Shown: positions 33,523 through 42,310, numbered from the stretch's first letter. The stretch: 64,000 nt of DNA from Caballeronia zhejiangensis (GCF_000698575.1 NZ_JFHD01000024.1:36840-100839); one strand, 5' to 3'. Numbers and translations: made by a program. The notes: generated from the letters alone by a model not told the origin.

Positions 33523-34461
33523 ATGAAAGCCGTACACAAGCTCGCCGTCGTCGGCATCGGCAAGATCGCGCGGGATCAGCACTTGCCCGCGATAGCCGCG
33601 CAGCCGGGGTTCGAACTCGTCGCGTGCGCGAGCCGCAATGCAAGCGTCGAAGGCGTGCGCAACTATCCGGATATCGGCGCGCTGCTCGCCGCCGAGCCGT
33701 CGGTCGATGCAGTGTCGCTCTGCGCGCCGCCTCAAGTGCGTTATGCGCAAGCGCTCGCCGCACTCGACGCAGGCAAGCACGTCATGCTCGAAAAGCCGCC
33801 AGGCGCGAGCGTGAGCGAAGTCGAAGCATTGCGCGACGTTGCACGCGCGAACGGCTGCACGCTCTTCGCCTCGTGGCATTCGCGCGCGGCGAGCGCAGTC
33901 GAACCGGCGCGCGCCTGGCTCGCGTCGAAGGAACCGGGCGCGATTCGCTCGGTAGAAGTGCGATGGAAGGAAGACGTGCGGCGCTGGCATCCGGGGCAGC
34001 AATGGATCTGGGAGCCGGGCGGTCTCGGCGTATTCGATCCAGGCATCAACGCGCTATCGATCGTCACGCGCATCCTGCCGCATGAAGTCGCGCTGCGCGC
34101 CGCCACGCTCACGATGCCGGCCGATACATCCACGCCGATCGCCGCCGAACTCGATTGCGTCGCGATGAACGGCGCGCCGGTGCGCGCGGTGTTCGATTGG
34201 CGTCACGGTCCCGTCGAGGAATGGGACATCGACATCGAAACGGACGCGGGCCGCCTCTCGATGCGCGAAGGCGGCAAGCGTCTGTCGATCGCGGGCAAGG
34301 AGATCGATGTCGAAGCCGAGCGCGAATATCCCGCGCTGTACGAGCACTTTCACACGCTCATCGAAACGAAAACGAGCGATGTCGATGTGCGACCGCTGCG
34401 ACTCGTCGCCGATGCATTCCTCACCGGACGGCGCATCGAAACGGAAGCATTCGGCCGCTGA
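33523..34461 (+). CDS. Gfo/Idh/MocA-family oxidoreductase (D-galactose 1-dehydrogenase-like)
   Basis: 312 residues; AAAGGAGGAG at 33505-33514 precedes ATG 33523. The Rossmann opening LAVVGIGKIARDQHLPAI binds NAD(P). The EKPPGASVSEVEAL motif (consensus EKP) and the WEPGGLGVFDPGINALSIV segment with the catalytic HTFR-like region follow. The WEPGGLGVFDPGINALS pattern is typical of D-galactose 1-dehydrogenases and related Gal80-like enzymes, which oxidise sugars at C1. The GH2 glycosidase that converges on it could release its sugar. Substrate is inferred. Confidence 0.82.
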   Translation: MKAVHKLAVVGIGKIARDQHLPAIAAQPGFELVACASRNASVEGVRNYPDIGALLAAEPSVDAVSLCAPPQVRYAQALAALDAGKHVMLEKPPGASVSEVEALRDVARANGCTLFASWHSRAASAVEPARAWLASKEPGAIRSVEVRWKEDVRRWHPGQQWIWEPGGLGVFDPGINALSIVTRILPHEVALRAATLTMPADTSTPIAAELDCVAMNGAPVRAVFDWRHGPVEEWDIDIETDAGRLSMREGGKRLSIAGKEIDVEAEREYPALYEHFHTLIETKTSDVDVRPLRLVADAFLTGRRIETEAFGR

Positions 34462-34471
34462 CGCGCGCGCA

Positions 34472-36937
34472 TCACGAAGCGCGATACGTCGCGCTTCGAA
34501 TCGCATTGATCGCGAATACATCGCCCTCGGGCGCGGCGCTCACGTTCCCGTGCCGCGCGACGAGCGGAATGCGACGCGTGCTTCCCGGCGCGAGATGAAA
34601 CCAGTCGATGCGTGCGAAGTAGTTCGGATCGGCGATATGCACCCAGCGCGCGAGCTGCGCCGTTTCGACAATGAGACTGAAGCCCTCGTCGTCCTTCTCG
34701 ACGGTGACGCTCAAGCCGATATCGCGCCGCTCGCCGATCGACGGATCGGGGAAGTGGAACGCTTCCGACAGCACTTCGTTCGTGTCCGCGTCGCGCAGAA
34801 CGACATGCGTCGCATCGTGCGCGCGCGGGCCGAAGCGATACGCATATGCGATATCGAAGAATGCGCCGATCAGCGCATTCGACGACACACGTTGTACGCT
34901 GCGCGGTTGCAATACGACATCGCGCGAACCGCTCGCCACCTTGATCGCGCCTTCACGCAGGCACGCCAGTTCGACCCGTGCGCGAATCTCGCGCGCGGTA
35001 TCGTTGACGAGATGAACGTCGAGTCCGTCGAGACCTTCATCGAGGATCAACGCCTGCACGGGTTGAAGCACGCGCGCGAGTCCATGCAGCGCGCTCTTCG
35101 GTGCGCCGAGAACGTCGATGATGCCCCAGCCCGCGCCCGGACGCACATCGAGCAGATTCCATACGATGCCCCCCGCACAACTCGATCCTTCGCGACGCCA
35201 TTCCGAGAACACCGCGCCGATCACATCCGCGACGACCGCGCGCGACAGTTCCAGATAGCGCTCGGGATTTTCATAGCGCAAACGCGGCACGTCCATGCGA
35301 TAGAGCGATCGCATGTAATGCTCGCGCACATCGTCGAAATCCCACGCCGAGCCGGGATCGCGCGGCACGCCTGCTTTCCAGCGCGGTTCGTGCGCGCGCG
35401 CATTCGGTATCGCGCGCAGGGCGACATCGTCGGGAACGTTGGCGAACGCGAGACATTCGGAGGCGAAGCGCACTTGCGCGCGACGCACATCGTCGAACGG
35501 GCGCTGATACGCCGGCACGCCGTAGTAATGCGTAATGCCGCCGCGCGTGCCGAAAGGCATCGACTCCTTGTCGCCGGGCGCCGCGCTCGGCGAGTTCACG
35601 ACATACGCGACGTCGGGCCGCTGCGCTGCCATCGCATTCGGCAAGAGTTCGGTGAAGAGGCGCTGCTGATACGCGTCGAAGGGCAGGCCGAGCATCGCCG
35701 CCTGCTGATGCACTTCGCTTCCGCCACACAGCACCGCGAGCGATGCGAAGCGTCGCGTGCGTGAAAGGAACTGCTCGGCTTCGCGTTGCGCGCTCTCACG
35801 AAATGCTTCGTCGTCCGGATAATCGAAGTTCGCGAACGCGAAGTCCTGCCACACGAGCACGCCGTATTCGTCGGCGAGTTGGTAGAACGTGTCGGATTCA
35901 TAGAGCGTGATGCCGCTCACGCGAATGATGTTCAGGCCCGCATCGCGAATCAGGCGGAAGACGTTCTCGAGTTTCTCGCGCGGCGCATCGAGCGCGACGA
36001 TGTCGGCCGATGTCCAGCACGCGCCGCGCGCGAATACAGGCACGCCGTTCACGACGAGCTGAAAGCCTCGGCCGTCCACACCACGATCGACTTCTATCGT
36101 GCGAAAGCCGACTTCGCCGAGATCGATATCGCCGAGCTTCACGGCATAGCGCGATGGCTCGCCATGCGTGTGCGGATACCACAAGCGCACATCGGGCACG
36201 CGCACGCGGCCTTTGAGCGTGCGCGCGTCGTGCCATTCCAGCGTGGCGTGCGCGTCGCCACATTCGATGCGAACCGGCGCCTGTTCCTGTGCATGAAAGT
36301 AGCGCACGGTGACATCGAGCATGCCATCGTTGCCGTCGATGCTCGTGCGCAGATCCACGTTGTCGATGCACGCGCGCGTTTCGCCGATCAATTCGATGGG
36401 GCGCCACGGACCCGCCGGTTGAATCGTCGGACACCATCCGGACATATGCCCGAGCAGCGTCGTGCGAACGTTGCGCAACGTGGCGGGTTGCGCGAGCTTC
36501 GGACGCCAGCGCGCACGTCCGCGTTTGGCGGCAAGCGCGGGCGCGATCGAACGGAAGCACAGATGAAGCGTATGCTCGCCGTTGAGTTCGACGTCGAGAT
36601 CGTGCGCGACGAACATCGAATCCGATTCGAGCAGCTTGCGATCGTCGAGCCATATTTCGGCGATGGTCGCGAGCCCATTGAAGCGCAAGCGCCGCATGCC
36701 GTCGCCCGCGAGCTTCACGCGATACCAATGATCGGAATGCGCGAACGGCTGCGCGAGCGCTTCATCGCTGACGCCTTGCGCGCGCAATGCGGATGCGATC
36801 GTGCCCGGCACGGGCGCGTCGATCCACTGCGTGACGGTGTCGAGCGATGCGGGCGTCGCGCATGAACCCGCTGGCGTGCTCACGCATTGCCAGCCTTCTG
36901 AAAGACGCCGCGCCGCGTGCGCGCACTGGTCGTGCAT
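34472..36937 (-). CDS. GH2-family glycoside hydrolase (beta-mannosidase-like)
   Basis: 821 residues from ATG 36937, preceded by GAGG. Domain order fits beta-mannosidase: sugar-binding beta-sandwich (DAPVPGTIASALRAQG, HWYRVKL, FNGLATIAEIWLDD), immunoglobulin-like domain (RLWYPHTHGEP), then a TIM barrel (GVPVFARGACWTSADIV, RLIRDAGLNIIRVSGITLYESDTFYQLADEYGVLVWQDF). The acid/base site reads CGGSEVHQQ with Glu408; the usual Asn before this Glu is Ser407. The nucleophile site RFASECLAFAN has Glu494. No signal peptide is seen, so a cytosolic role on imported oligosaccharides is likely. A hairpin separates it from the upstream operon. Linkage specificity is inferred. Confidence 0.82.
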   Translation of the reverse strand: MHDQCAHAARRLSEGWQCVSTPAGSCATPASLDTVTQWIDAPVPGTIASALRAQGVSDEALAQPFAHSDHWYRVKLAGDGMRRLRFNGLATIAEIWLDDRKLLESDSMFVAHDLDVELNGEHTLHLCFRSIAPALAAKRGRARWRPKLAQPATLRNVRTTLLGHMSGWCPTIQPAGPWRPIELIGETRACIDNVDLRTSIDGNDGMLDVTVRYFHAQEQAPVRIECGDAHATLEWHDARTLKGRVRVPDVRLWYPHTHGEPSRYAVKLGDIDLGEVGFRTIEVDRGVDGRGFQLVVNGVPVFARGACWTSADIVALDAPREKLENVFRLIRDAGLNIIRVSGITLYESDTFYQLADEYGVLVWQDFAFANFDYPDDEAFRESAQREAEQFLSRTRRFASLAVLCGGSEVHQQAAMLGLPFDAYQQRLFTELLPNAMAAQRPDVAYVVNSPSAAPGDKESMPFGTRGGITHYYGVPAYQRPFDDVRRAQVRFASECLAFANVPDDVALRAIPNARAHEPRWKAGVPRDPGSAWDFDDVREHYMRSLYRMDVPRLRYENPERYLELSRAVVADVIGAVFSEWRREGSSCAGGIVWNLLDVRPGAGWGIIDVLGAPKSALHGLARVLQPVQALILDEGLDGLDVHLVNDTAREIRARVELACLREGAIKVASGSRDVVLQPRSVQRVSSNALIGAFFDIAYAYRFGPRAHDATHVVLRDADTNEVLSEAFHFPDPSIGERRDIGLSVTVEKDDEGFSLIVETAQLARWVHIADPNYFARIDWFHLAPGSTRRIPLVARHGNVSAAPEGDVFAINAIRSATYRAS
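34475..34498. terminator. Hairpin at the junction of the two convergent genes
   Basis: CGAAGCGCG and CGCGCTTCG form a perfect nine-base stem with loop ATACGT. It lies within the last codons of the GH2 gene and 13 bases after the stop of the dehydrogenase gene. No T-tract is evident on either side, so it may act as a bidirectional stop through structure alone. Confidence 0.4.
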
Positions 36938-36970
36938 GAACCTACCTCGTCGATGGAATGCGAAGAACGA

Positions 36971-37005
36971 CGCCAAAGCCGCGCGGCATGCGCGCGGCTT
37001 CGGCG
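36971..37005 (-). terminator. Strong hairpin after the DUF1839 gene
   Basis: On the minus strand, immediately after the DUF1839 stop codon, two 15-base arms (36971-36985 and 36991-37005) pair with one mismatch around a five-base loop; the core AAGCCGCGCG/CGCGCGGCTT is perfect. The following minus-strand sequence TCGTTCTTC is only moderately U-rich. It probably ends the carrier-protein operon before the GH2 gene. Confidence 0.6.
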
Positions 37006-37006
37006 T

Positions 37007-38011
37007 TCACAGAAAGCGCGCGGCGAGCGGCTCGATAACCTTGTCGTACGAAGCCTGCATCGAATCGAGGCAGTCTTCGCACAGGTCCGAGCGCGAGCGC
37101 ATGCGGGCGCGCGCGAGTCGAAACTGCATGACCATCGCTTCGCTCGCGATCGCTTGAGCGCTCGTCTGAATATCGCTCGATACTTCCACGCCGTGCCGGT
37201 TCAGCCAGCCGAGATACTTCGACAGCAACTCGAAGTTCGAGCCGAGCTGACGCATCACGTTGAACGTGTAGAGGTGATAGTACGCGGGATCGCGTTCGAG
37301 CAACGCACGCAGATGCTCGGGAAATTCCGCGCGCCATTGCGCAACGGGATTCACCGCGGGACGTTCCGCGAGACGCAGCTTGAGCAACTCGACCGAGCGT
37401 TGCACCATCGCATCGCCTTCGAGCGGCGCACGCGCGCGCTTCACGAACTCGACGTACGGGAAGAGCGCGTGCACATCGCTTGCGAGGCCCGGCATCAGAC
37501 GGAACACGCCATCGTAGTCCTCGCCCGCCAACGCGAAGTAACCCGCATTATGGAAGTACGTGATGCGCTTCGCTTCCGTGTCGATGGCGTCGATCGCGAT
37601 GGTCGTCTTCGTATGCGTCTGCCGATACGCGGTCGCGCGTGTGTCGGGCAGATAGTACGAGTCCATCTCGACCACCACGATCTGCCCGCGGCGCGTCTGC
37701 TCGCGCACGTGCGCTTCCAGCGTGTCGTAGATCGCGAGCTCTTGCGCCTGCAGGCCATAGAGCCGCGCGATATCGTCGAGCGAAAACTTCGGGAACGTGA
37801 ACTGATCGCCCTCGAATGCCTGCGTCACCGTGAAACCGAGCGCCGCATGCGGATCGCAGCCGTAGTGATGCAGCAACTCGATCCACAAGTCGACATAGCA
37901 GTTCGTCTCCAGCCAGACGCGCTCTTCGCGATGCAGCGCGTGCTGGATGTAGGCGGTGTCCGCAGGCATGGACGTGTCGGTCACGGCTTCTGCCGGCGAG
38001 CGTGCGTTCAT
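37007..38011 (-). CDS. DUF1839 family protein
   Basis: 334 residues from ATG 38011, which overlaps the stop of the ligase gene by four bases. The family is recognised by CYVDLWIELLHHYGCDPHAALGFTVTQAFEGDQFTFPKFSLDDI, VVVEMDSYYLPDT and TYFHNAGYFAL. The VEMDSYYLPDTR segment and His residues could form an active site. DUF1839 proteins are found beside amino acid:carrier-protein ligases and have been thought to act on the loaded carrier, but the reaction is not known to me. It is last in a four-gene operon, followed by a hairpin. Confidence 0.82.
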   Translation of the reverse strand: MNARSPAEAVTDTSMPADTAYIQHALHREERVWLETNCYVDLWIELLHHYGCDPHAALGFTVTQAFEGDQFTFPKFSLDDIARLYGLQAQELAIYDTLEAHVREQTRRGQIVVVEMDSYYLPDTRATAYRQTHTKTTIAIDAIDTEAKRITYFHNAGYFALAGEDYDGVFRLMPGLASDVHALFPYVEFVKRARAPLEGDAMVQRSVELLKLRLAERPAVNPVAQWRAEFPEHLRALLERDPAYYHLYTFNVMRQLGSNFELLSKYLGWLNRHGVEVSSDIQTSAQAIASEAMVMQFRLARARMRSRSDLCEDCLDSMQASYDKVIEPLAARFL

Positions 38012-39075
38012 GCCTTGTTTCCCAGGTTCGCGAGGCCTTCCTCGATGAGCGGCGCCTTGTCGCCCCAAAGCAACTGACGCACTTTCTCCGGCCACGCCTT
38101 GACATCGAGACCGTGGTGACGGAAGAGCGCGAGCGTCGTGCGCTCCATGCCGAAGCCGACACACGCGGTATGCGCGACCTGATCGTCGGCCTGACGGATG
38201 TGCCACAGCTCGCCGAAGTGGTCCTGGTGATAGTTGAACGACAGGCACGCGGTCGGACGGTCGGGCGTCGCGACGGGCACGAGCAGTTCGAACTTCAGTT
38301 GCTGCGCGCGCTGGCTATCGGCGACGATCATGCCGCCGCGACCGAAGAACGGATCGTTGGCGAGATCGATTTCGAAAGGCAGTTGCAGCAGATTGACGAG
38401 CAGCGAACCGCGGTCGATCCACTTCTGACGGAACGCCATCACTTGCTCGGGGCTGCCGACGCGGATGTATTCGCGCATCCGGAACATCTGCATGCGGCCC
38501 GGATCGATCGACGGCTCGTGGCGGAAGCAGTACGAGAACGCATCGAAGATCGCGCCGTCAGCCGCGAGATTGCCGCGCTTCGCGACGAGCGGATAGATCG
38601 GATAGCACGCGGCCGGCGTGAGCACGAGGCGCGTCGGCTTTTGCTGATCCATCCATTCGTCGGAGCGCTCTTCCTCTTCACCGATATGCACGATCTTGTC
38701 GAGCGCTTCGAGCAGGCGATGATGCCCGCGATCGTTGCCCTGGAAGGAGTGGATCGTGCCCGCCAGATTCGGGAAGCTCTTCAGATACTCGCTGTCCTCG
38801 AAATCGCGGCGGCGCATCGCGGGCGGAAAGCGCAGCACTTCCGCGTGTTGATCCGCGCCGAGCATCGTGATGGCCTGATTGAGCCGTTCGACGACATCCT
38901 CGAATACTTCGCTGCGGCCATAGAGACCGTCTTCGCCGGTATCGAGCAGAATGCCCGCTTCGATCAGGCGATCGCGCAAGGTCAAGTCCGATTTGTCGTA
39001 CGGTGCCTGTGTCTCTTGTGATTGTGCTTGTGCTTCGGCCTGCATCATGGCGGCCTGTTCCGTCGGCATGTTCAT
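38008..39075 (-). CDS. Amino acid:[carrier protein] ligase (class II synthetase-like)
   Basis: 355 residues from ATG 39075; an in-frame TTG at 39081 would overlap the previous stop as TTGA. The protein is a truncated seryl-tRNA-synthetase-like catalytic core without the tRNA-binding arm. Class II motifs are seen as AFSYCFRHEPSIDPGRMQMFRMREYIRVG (motif 2, with Arg) and the C-terminal CVGFGMERTTLALFRHHG (motif 3). PAACYPIYP and a late NYHQDHFGELW also match. Homologues in Bradyrhizobium and Agrobacterium activate glycine or alanine and transfer it to a dedicated carrier protein instead of tRNA. The adjacent carrier gene agrees with this activity. Zn-binding Cys residues (ACYP, YCFRHE, ACVGFG) are retained. 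Confidence 0.85.
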   Translation of the reverse strand: MNMPTEQAAMMQAEAQAQSQETQAPYDKSDLTLRDRLIEAGILLDTGEDGLYGRSEVFEDVVERLNQAITMLGADQHAEVLRFPPAMRRRDFEDSEYLKSFPNLAGTIHSFQGNDRGHHRLLEALDKIVHIGEEEERSDEWMDQQKPTRLVLTPAACYPIYPLVAKRGNLAADGAIFDAFSYCFRHEPSIDPGRMQMFRMREYIRVGSPEQVMAFRQKWIDRGSLLVNLLQLPFEIDLANDPFFGRGGMIVADSQRAQQLKFELLVPVATPDRPTACLSFNYHQDHFGELWHIRQADDQVAHTACVGFGMERTTLALFRHHGLDVKAWPEKVRQLLWGDKAPLIEEGLANLGNKA

Positions 39076-39077
39076 CG

Positions 39078-40331
39078 TCAAATGGTCCCCGTTGCGGCGC
39101 GCTGCGCAAGCAGCAGGTTCGCCGTGTTCAATTCGATGCGATCGTTGCTGATCATGAGCGGCGCCGAATGCAGATCGCGCAGATGGCGCCCCACGCTGAA
39201 CGGCGTGTCGTTCTTGTAGCCCGCCATGCCGCAGATCATCAGCGTCTCTTGCACGACATGCAAAGCCGACTGCGAGATCGCCAGCTTGAGCATGTTCAGA
39301 TCGGCGTTGATGCCGATCGACGCCGCGAGCGGTGCGTCGTCGTCATTGCTCTGGTTCGCCTTGCGCGCCGCGCGTTCGGCCTGCGCCGCTTCGACATTGG
39401 CGAGCGATTCGCGCAGCCGCGCCTGCATCATCTTGATGAGCGTGAGCACTTGCGAAAGGCGCGCGGCCGAAGGCGGCAACGCGGGCTTGCCGCGCGCCTG
39501 ATTGCGGAAGAACTGATGCCCGCGATTCGCCGCGTCGCTCGCGATGCCGCACCATACCGACGACCACAAGGTATGGGATACGGGCAGCATGCTTTCGTCG
39601 GCGATCTTCGAGAACGGCGTCGGCAGAATCTGTTCCGCGATGCCGCTCGCGACCAGTCGATGTCCTTCGCTGCATGTCCCGCGCATACCGAGCGTGTCCC
39701 ACGTCCCACGCTGCTCGAGCGTGAACGTTTCGCGCGGCGCGACGATCAGCACCTGATCGGAGGGCGGCGCGTCCGGATGACGGCGCGCCGTCACGAGAAT
39801 GGCGTCGGAATACTTGCCGTACGAAATGGTCGGTGCGAGCTTCTCGATGCGAAACGCGTTGTCGACGAGATCGACCGCGCACGCGCTCGTACGCATGTTG
39901 CCGCCGATGTTCTCTTCCGACGTCGCCGATGCGAGCAGCAACTGTTCGCTGACCATGCGAGCAAGGAAAGCGCGCTGCCACGGCACGTTCACGCCATGAT
40001 CGACGATGCAAACGACCTGGCTCTGATGCATCGCATAGATCATCGCGGACGAAGCGCAGCCTTGCGCCAGTGCCTCGCACAAGCGCGCGACGCCGGTGAG
40101 CGACAGACCGTCGCCGCCGTATTCCGTCGGGATCATCGCGGAGAAGAGACGCTCCTTGCGCATCGCTGCAACCGCTTCGGCGGGAAAGCGCGCTTCGCGA
40201 TCGACCGCGTCGGCGTACTGGGCCGCGACGGCCGCGACGCGCTTCGCGGCTTCGATCAGTTCGCTTTCGCTACGCAAGATTGCGCTCTGCGCGAGCTCGG
40301 CGACTTCAAGCTCCTGAGCGGGCGCGTTCAT
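39078..40331 (-). CDS. Acyl-CoA dehydrogenase-like flavoprotein
   Basis: 417 residues, beginning at ATG 40331 in an ATGA overlap with the carrier gene. The fold is acyl-CoA dehydrogenase: an N-terminal helical domain (FPAEAVAAMRKERLFSAMIPTEYGGDGLS), the flavin-contact segment ENIGGNMRTSACAVD in place of the usual WITNA motif, a middle beta domain, and a C-terminal helical domain ending in MAGYKNDTPFSVGRHLRDLHSAPLMISNDRIELNTANLLL. The last motif resembles dehydrogenases of natural-product clusters that act on carrier-bound substrates. In this operon it probably oxidises an aminoacyl thioester on the carrier. The catalytic base is not obvious. Confidence 0.82.
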   Translation of the reverse strand: MNAPAQELEVAELAQSAILRSESELIEAAKRVAAVAAQYADAVDREARFPAEAVAAMRKERLFSAMIPTEYGGDGLSLTGVARLCEALAQGCASSAMIYAMHQSQVVCIVDHGVNVPWQRAFLARMVSEQLLLASATSEENIGGNMRTSACAVDLVDNAFRIEKLAPTISYGKYSDAILVTARRHPDAPPSDQVLIVAPRETFTLEQRGTWDTLGMRGTCSEGHRLVASGIAEQILPTPFSKIADESMLPVSHTLWSSVWCGIASDAANRGHQFFRNQARGKPALPPSAARLSQVLTLIKMMQARLRESLANVEAAQAERAARKANQSNDDDAPLAASIGINADLNMLKLAISQSALHVVQETLMICGMAGYKNDTPFSVGRHLRDLHSAPLMISNDRIELNTANLLLAQRAATGTI

Positions 40332-40579
40332 GCTGCCGCCTGCGAACGACGCAGTTCGTCGACCGCCGATGCGAGCGAATCGACGCTCGAAAAGAGACGG
40401 CGCGTGAGCATGTGATCGGGAATTTCGATGCCGAACTCGTCTTCGATCGCCAGCATCACATGGACCGTGGCAAGCGAAGAGAGACCGGCGGCGTAGAGAT
40501 CGTCGCCGTCGGCGAGCGTATCGATGGGCACGTCGAGACGAGCGGACTCGGCGAGGATGCGGCGCAATTCAGTTTTCAT
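40328..40579 (-). CDS. Stand-alone acyl/aminoacyl carrier protein
   Basis: 83 residues, acidic, with the four-helix carrier pattern. YAAGLSSLATVHVMLAIEDEFGIEI contains the phosphopantetheine Ser in GLSSL; the usual DSL is replaced by LSSL. It is first in the operon and is followed by overlapping genes for a dehydrogenase, the ligase and DUF1839, so it is the likely substrate of all three. The protein must be converted to its holo form by a phosphopantetheinyl transferase not present here. Confidence 0.88.
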   Translation of the reverse strand: MKTELRRILAESARLDVPIDTLADGDDLYAAGLSSLATVHVMLAIEDEFGIEIPDHMLTRRLFSSVDSLASAVDELRRSQAAA

Positions 40580-40994
40580 TGTCTATGTTTTCCCTTGTAC
40601 CCGGCCATTGGTGCAACTAACCCGGGTCGCGACGATGAGTTCTTATCGAATGTCGCTGACCCCGGTGCGAATCGGCAGTGGTGTTGTTGTTGTCTCGCGA
40701 AGACGGTTCCACGAGAGCCCTCGCACGCACTGTTTTCTTATAGCTATTGTTTGATCGTATTTAACGAATTTGCGGGCCTATGCGTCCGTGCGATGGCGCA
40801 CGGAGGGCTTCGTCGAGAAAGCATCGTTTTGTGCGATATCAAGCACGTCGCGATCGGATGCGATGATTCACACTCACGTCAGCGCTTCATATTCGATAAA
40901 TAGGTAACTCCTTCGCATGGTCGAATGAGTGATAAGCAAAAACGATGCGTACACTGAAAGCATTTTGAAACGATAACTTTCCGGAGTGAATTGA
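40580..40994. promoter_or_regulatory. Divergent regulatory region with an eight-base dyad
   Basis: 415 bases between the carrier-protein operon and the DUF218 gene. TCCGTGCG (40785-40792) and CGCACGGA (40797-40804) are perfect inverted repeats with a four-base spacer, suitable as a dimeric regulator site. The flanks are AT-richer than the genes (for example TATAGCTATTGTTTGATCG). I find no RNA gene and no certain promoter pair. Confidence 0.4.
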
Positions 40995-41711
40995 TTGGTT
41001 CTGATATCGCTGCTGCTTCTATTCATCGCGCTGTTCCTCGTTTGGAGAAAACGGCGCGGCATGATTCTGGTGATGACGGCTATCGTCTTCTGGGGGCTCG
41101 GAAGCTGGTTTCCGGGGCCGCTCGTGCAGCTCGCGAACGATCACTACGCGTCGATGAAGGATCCGACGTTCGGCCCGCGCACGGCGATCATCGTGCTGGG
41201 CGGGGGGACCTGGTACGACCATAACCGGCGTCTCGTGCCCAAGGGTGACGCGATGACGCGCATCGATCTGGCGGCGTCGCTCTATAAGCGTTGCGTCGAG
41301 ATGGAGAAGGCGTGTTTTGTCATCATGAGCGGAGGCAACCCGCAGCATCACGAGCAAAGCGAAGCAGACTTATATGGAAGCCTGCTTCTCGACGCAGGCG
41401 TGAAGCGCCAAGATCTCATCCTCGAAAATCAGAGTCTCGACACTTATGAGAACGCGCGCAATACGGAGAAGATACTGCGGTCGCGGCCCTACGATACGTC
41501 GGTTTTGATAACGTCGTCGCTTCACATGCGTCGCGCGATGCTCGCGTTCGAAGCCTTCGGTTTGCATCCACAGCCGACCGTCGCTTATGTTCGTCCGCAG
41601 TTCATGTGGTGGCGTCCGCATCGAAGAGGATGGTTCGATTCGAACAGCGCGTTGCATGAGCTGGTTGGTATCGTGCGGTTTTATGTATGGAGGTGGGTCG
41701 GGTTGTATTGA
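40995..41711 (+). CDS. DUF218/YdcF-like membrane-anchored protein
   Basis: 238 residues starting at TTG 40995, supported by GGAG at 40983-40986. Two N-terminal hydrophobic helices are followed by the DUF218 fold: TAIIVLGGGTWYDH, CFVIMSGGNPQHHEQSEADLYGSLLLDAGV, ENQSLDTYENARNTEKIL and VLITSSLHMRRAMLAFEAFG. These match SanA/ElyC/YdcF proteins; ElyC and SanA influence cell-envelope assembly, but the biochemistry is not settled. A single gene by spacing, with an HD-domain gene 59 bases downstream on the same strand. Confidence 0.88.
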   Translation: MVLISLLLLFIALFLVWRKRRGMILVMTAIVFWGLGSWFPGPLVQLANDHYASMKDPTFGPRTAIIVLGGGTWYDHNRRLVPKGDAMTRIDLAASLYKRCVEMEKACFVIMSGGNPQHHEQSEADLYGSLLLDAGVKRQDLILENQSLDTYENARNTEKILRSRPYDTSVLITSSLHMRRAMLAFEAFGLHPQPTVAYVRPQFMWWRPHRRGWFDSNSALHELVGIVRFYVWRWVGLY

Positions 41712-41770
41712 GACTGGCGCGTCGGCGCAAGACCTATACTTCCGGTAAAGACGACACGGAAGGCCATCCA

Positions 41771-42310
41771 GTGAATCAACTCATCCACGCCGTCGCGTTC
41801 GCGGCCGACAAACATCGCAAGCAGCGCCGCAAGGATGCGGACGCGTCGCCGTACATCAATCATCCGATCGCGCTCGCTCATGTGCTCGCGAACGAAGGCG
41901 GGGTCGAAGACGAGCGCGTGCTGATCGCCGCCATATTGCACGACACGATCGAAGACACGGACACATCGCGCGATGAACTCGTGCGGCGGTTCGGCGCGGA
42001 GATCGGGCGCATCGTCGACGAAGTGACGGACGACAAGTCCTTGTCGAAGGCCGAAAGGAAGCGTTTGCAGGTCGAACACGCGGCGCATATCAGTCACGGC
42101 GCGAAGCTCGTGAAACTCGCCGATAAGACTTGCAATTTGCGCGATATTCTCGCCGCGCCGCCGTCCGGCTGGAGCGATGAGAGAAAGCGCGAATACTTCG
42201 ATTGGGCGAAGCGTGTCGTCGATGAATTGCGTGGCACGCACCGGGAACTCGAAGCCGTGTTCGATGAGGTCTATCGCAAGGGCATCCCTTCAGGACACGT
42301 GGTCGCCTGA
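41771..42310 (+). CDS. HD-domain (p)ppGpp hydrolase-like protein (Mesh1/SpoT type)
   Basis: 179 residues from GTG 41771, with GGAAGG seven bases upstream. The hydrolase pattern is present: ADKHRKQRR (His15), YINHPI (His31), ILHDTIEDTD (His57, Asp58, Glu61, Asp62) and LADKTCNLRDI. The HDxxED motif is the one that distinguishes Mn-dependent (p)ppGpp 3'-pyrophosphohydrolases such as Mesh1 and the SpoT N-terminal domain. No synthetase, TGS or ACT domain is present, so this is a small alarmone hydrolase candidate. Its 3' end overlaps the convergent UvrA-like gene by 21 bases. Confidence 0.85.
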   Translation: MNQLIHAVAFAADKHRKQRRKDADASPYINHPIALAHVLANEGGVEDERVLIAAILHDTIEDTDTSRDELVRRFGAEIGRIVDEVTDDKSLSKAERKRLQVEHAAHISHGAKLVKLADKTCNLRDILAAPPSGWSDERKREYFDWAKRVVDELRGTHRELEAVFDEVYRKGIPSGHVVA

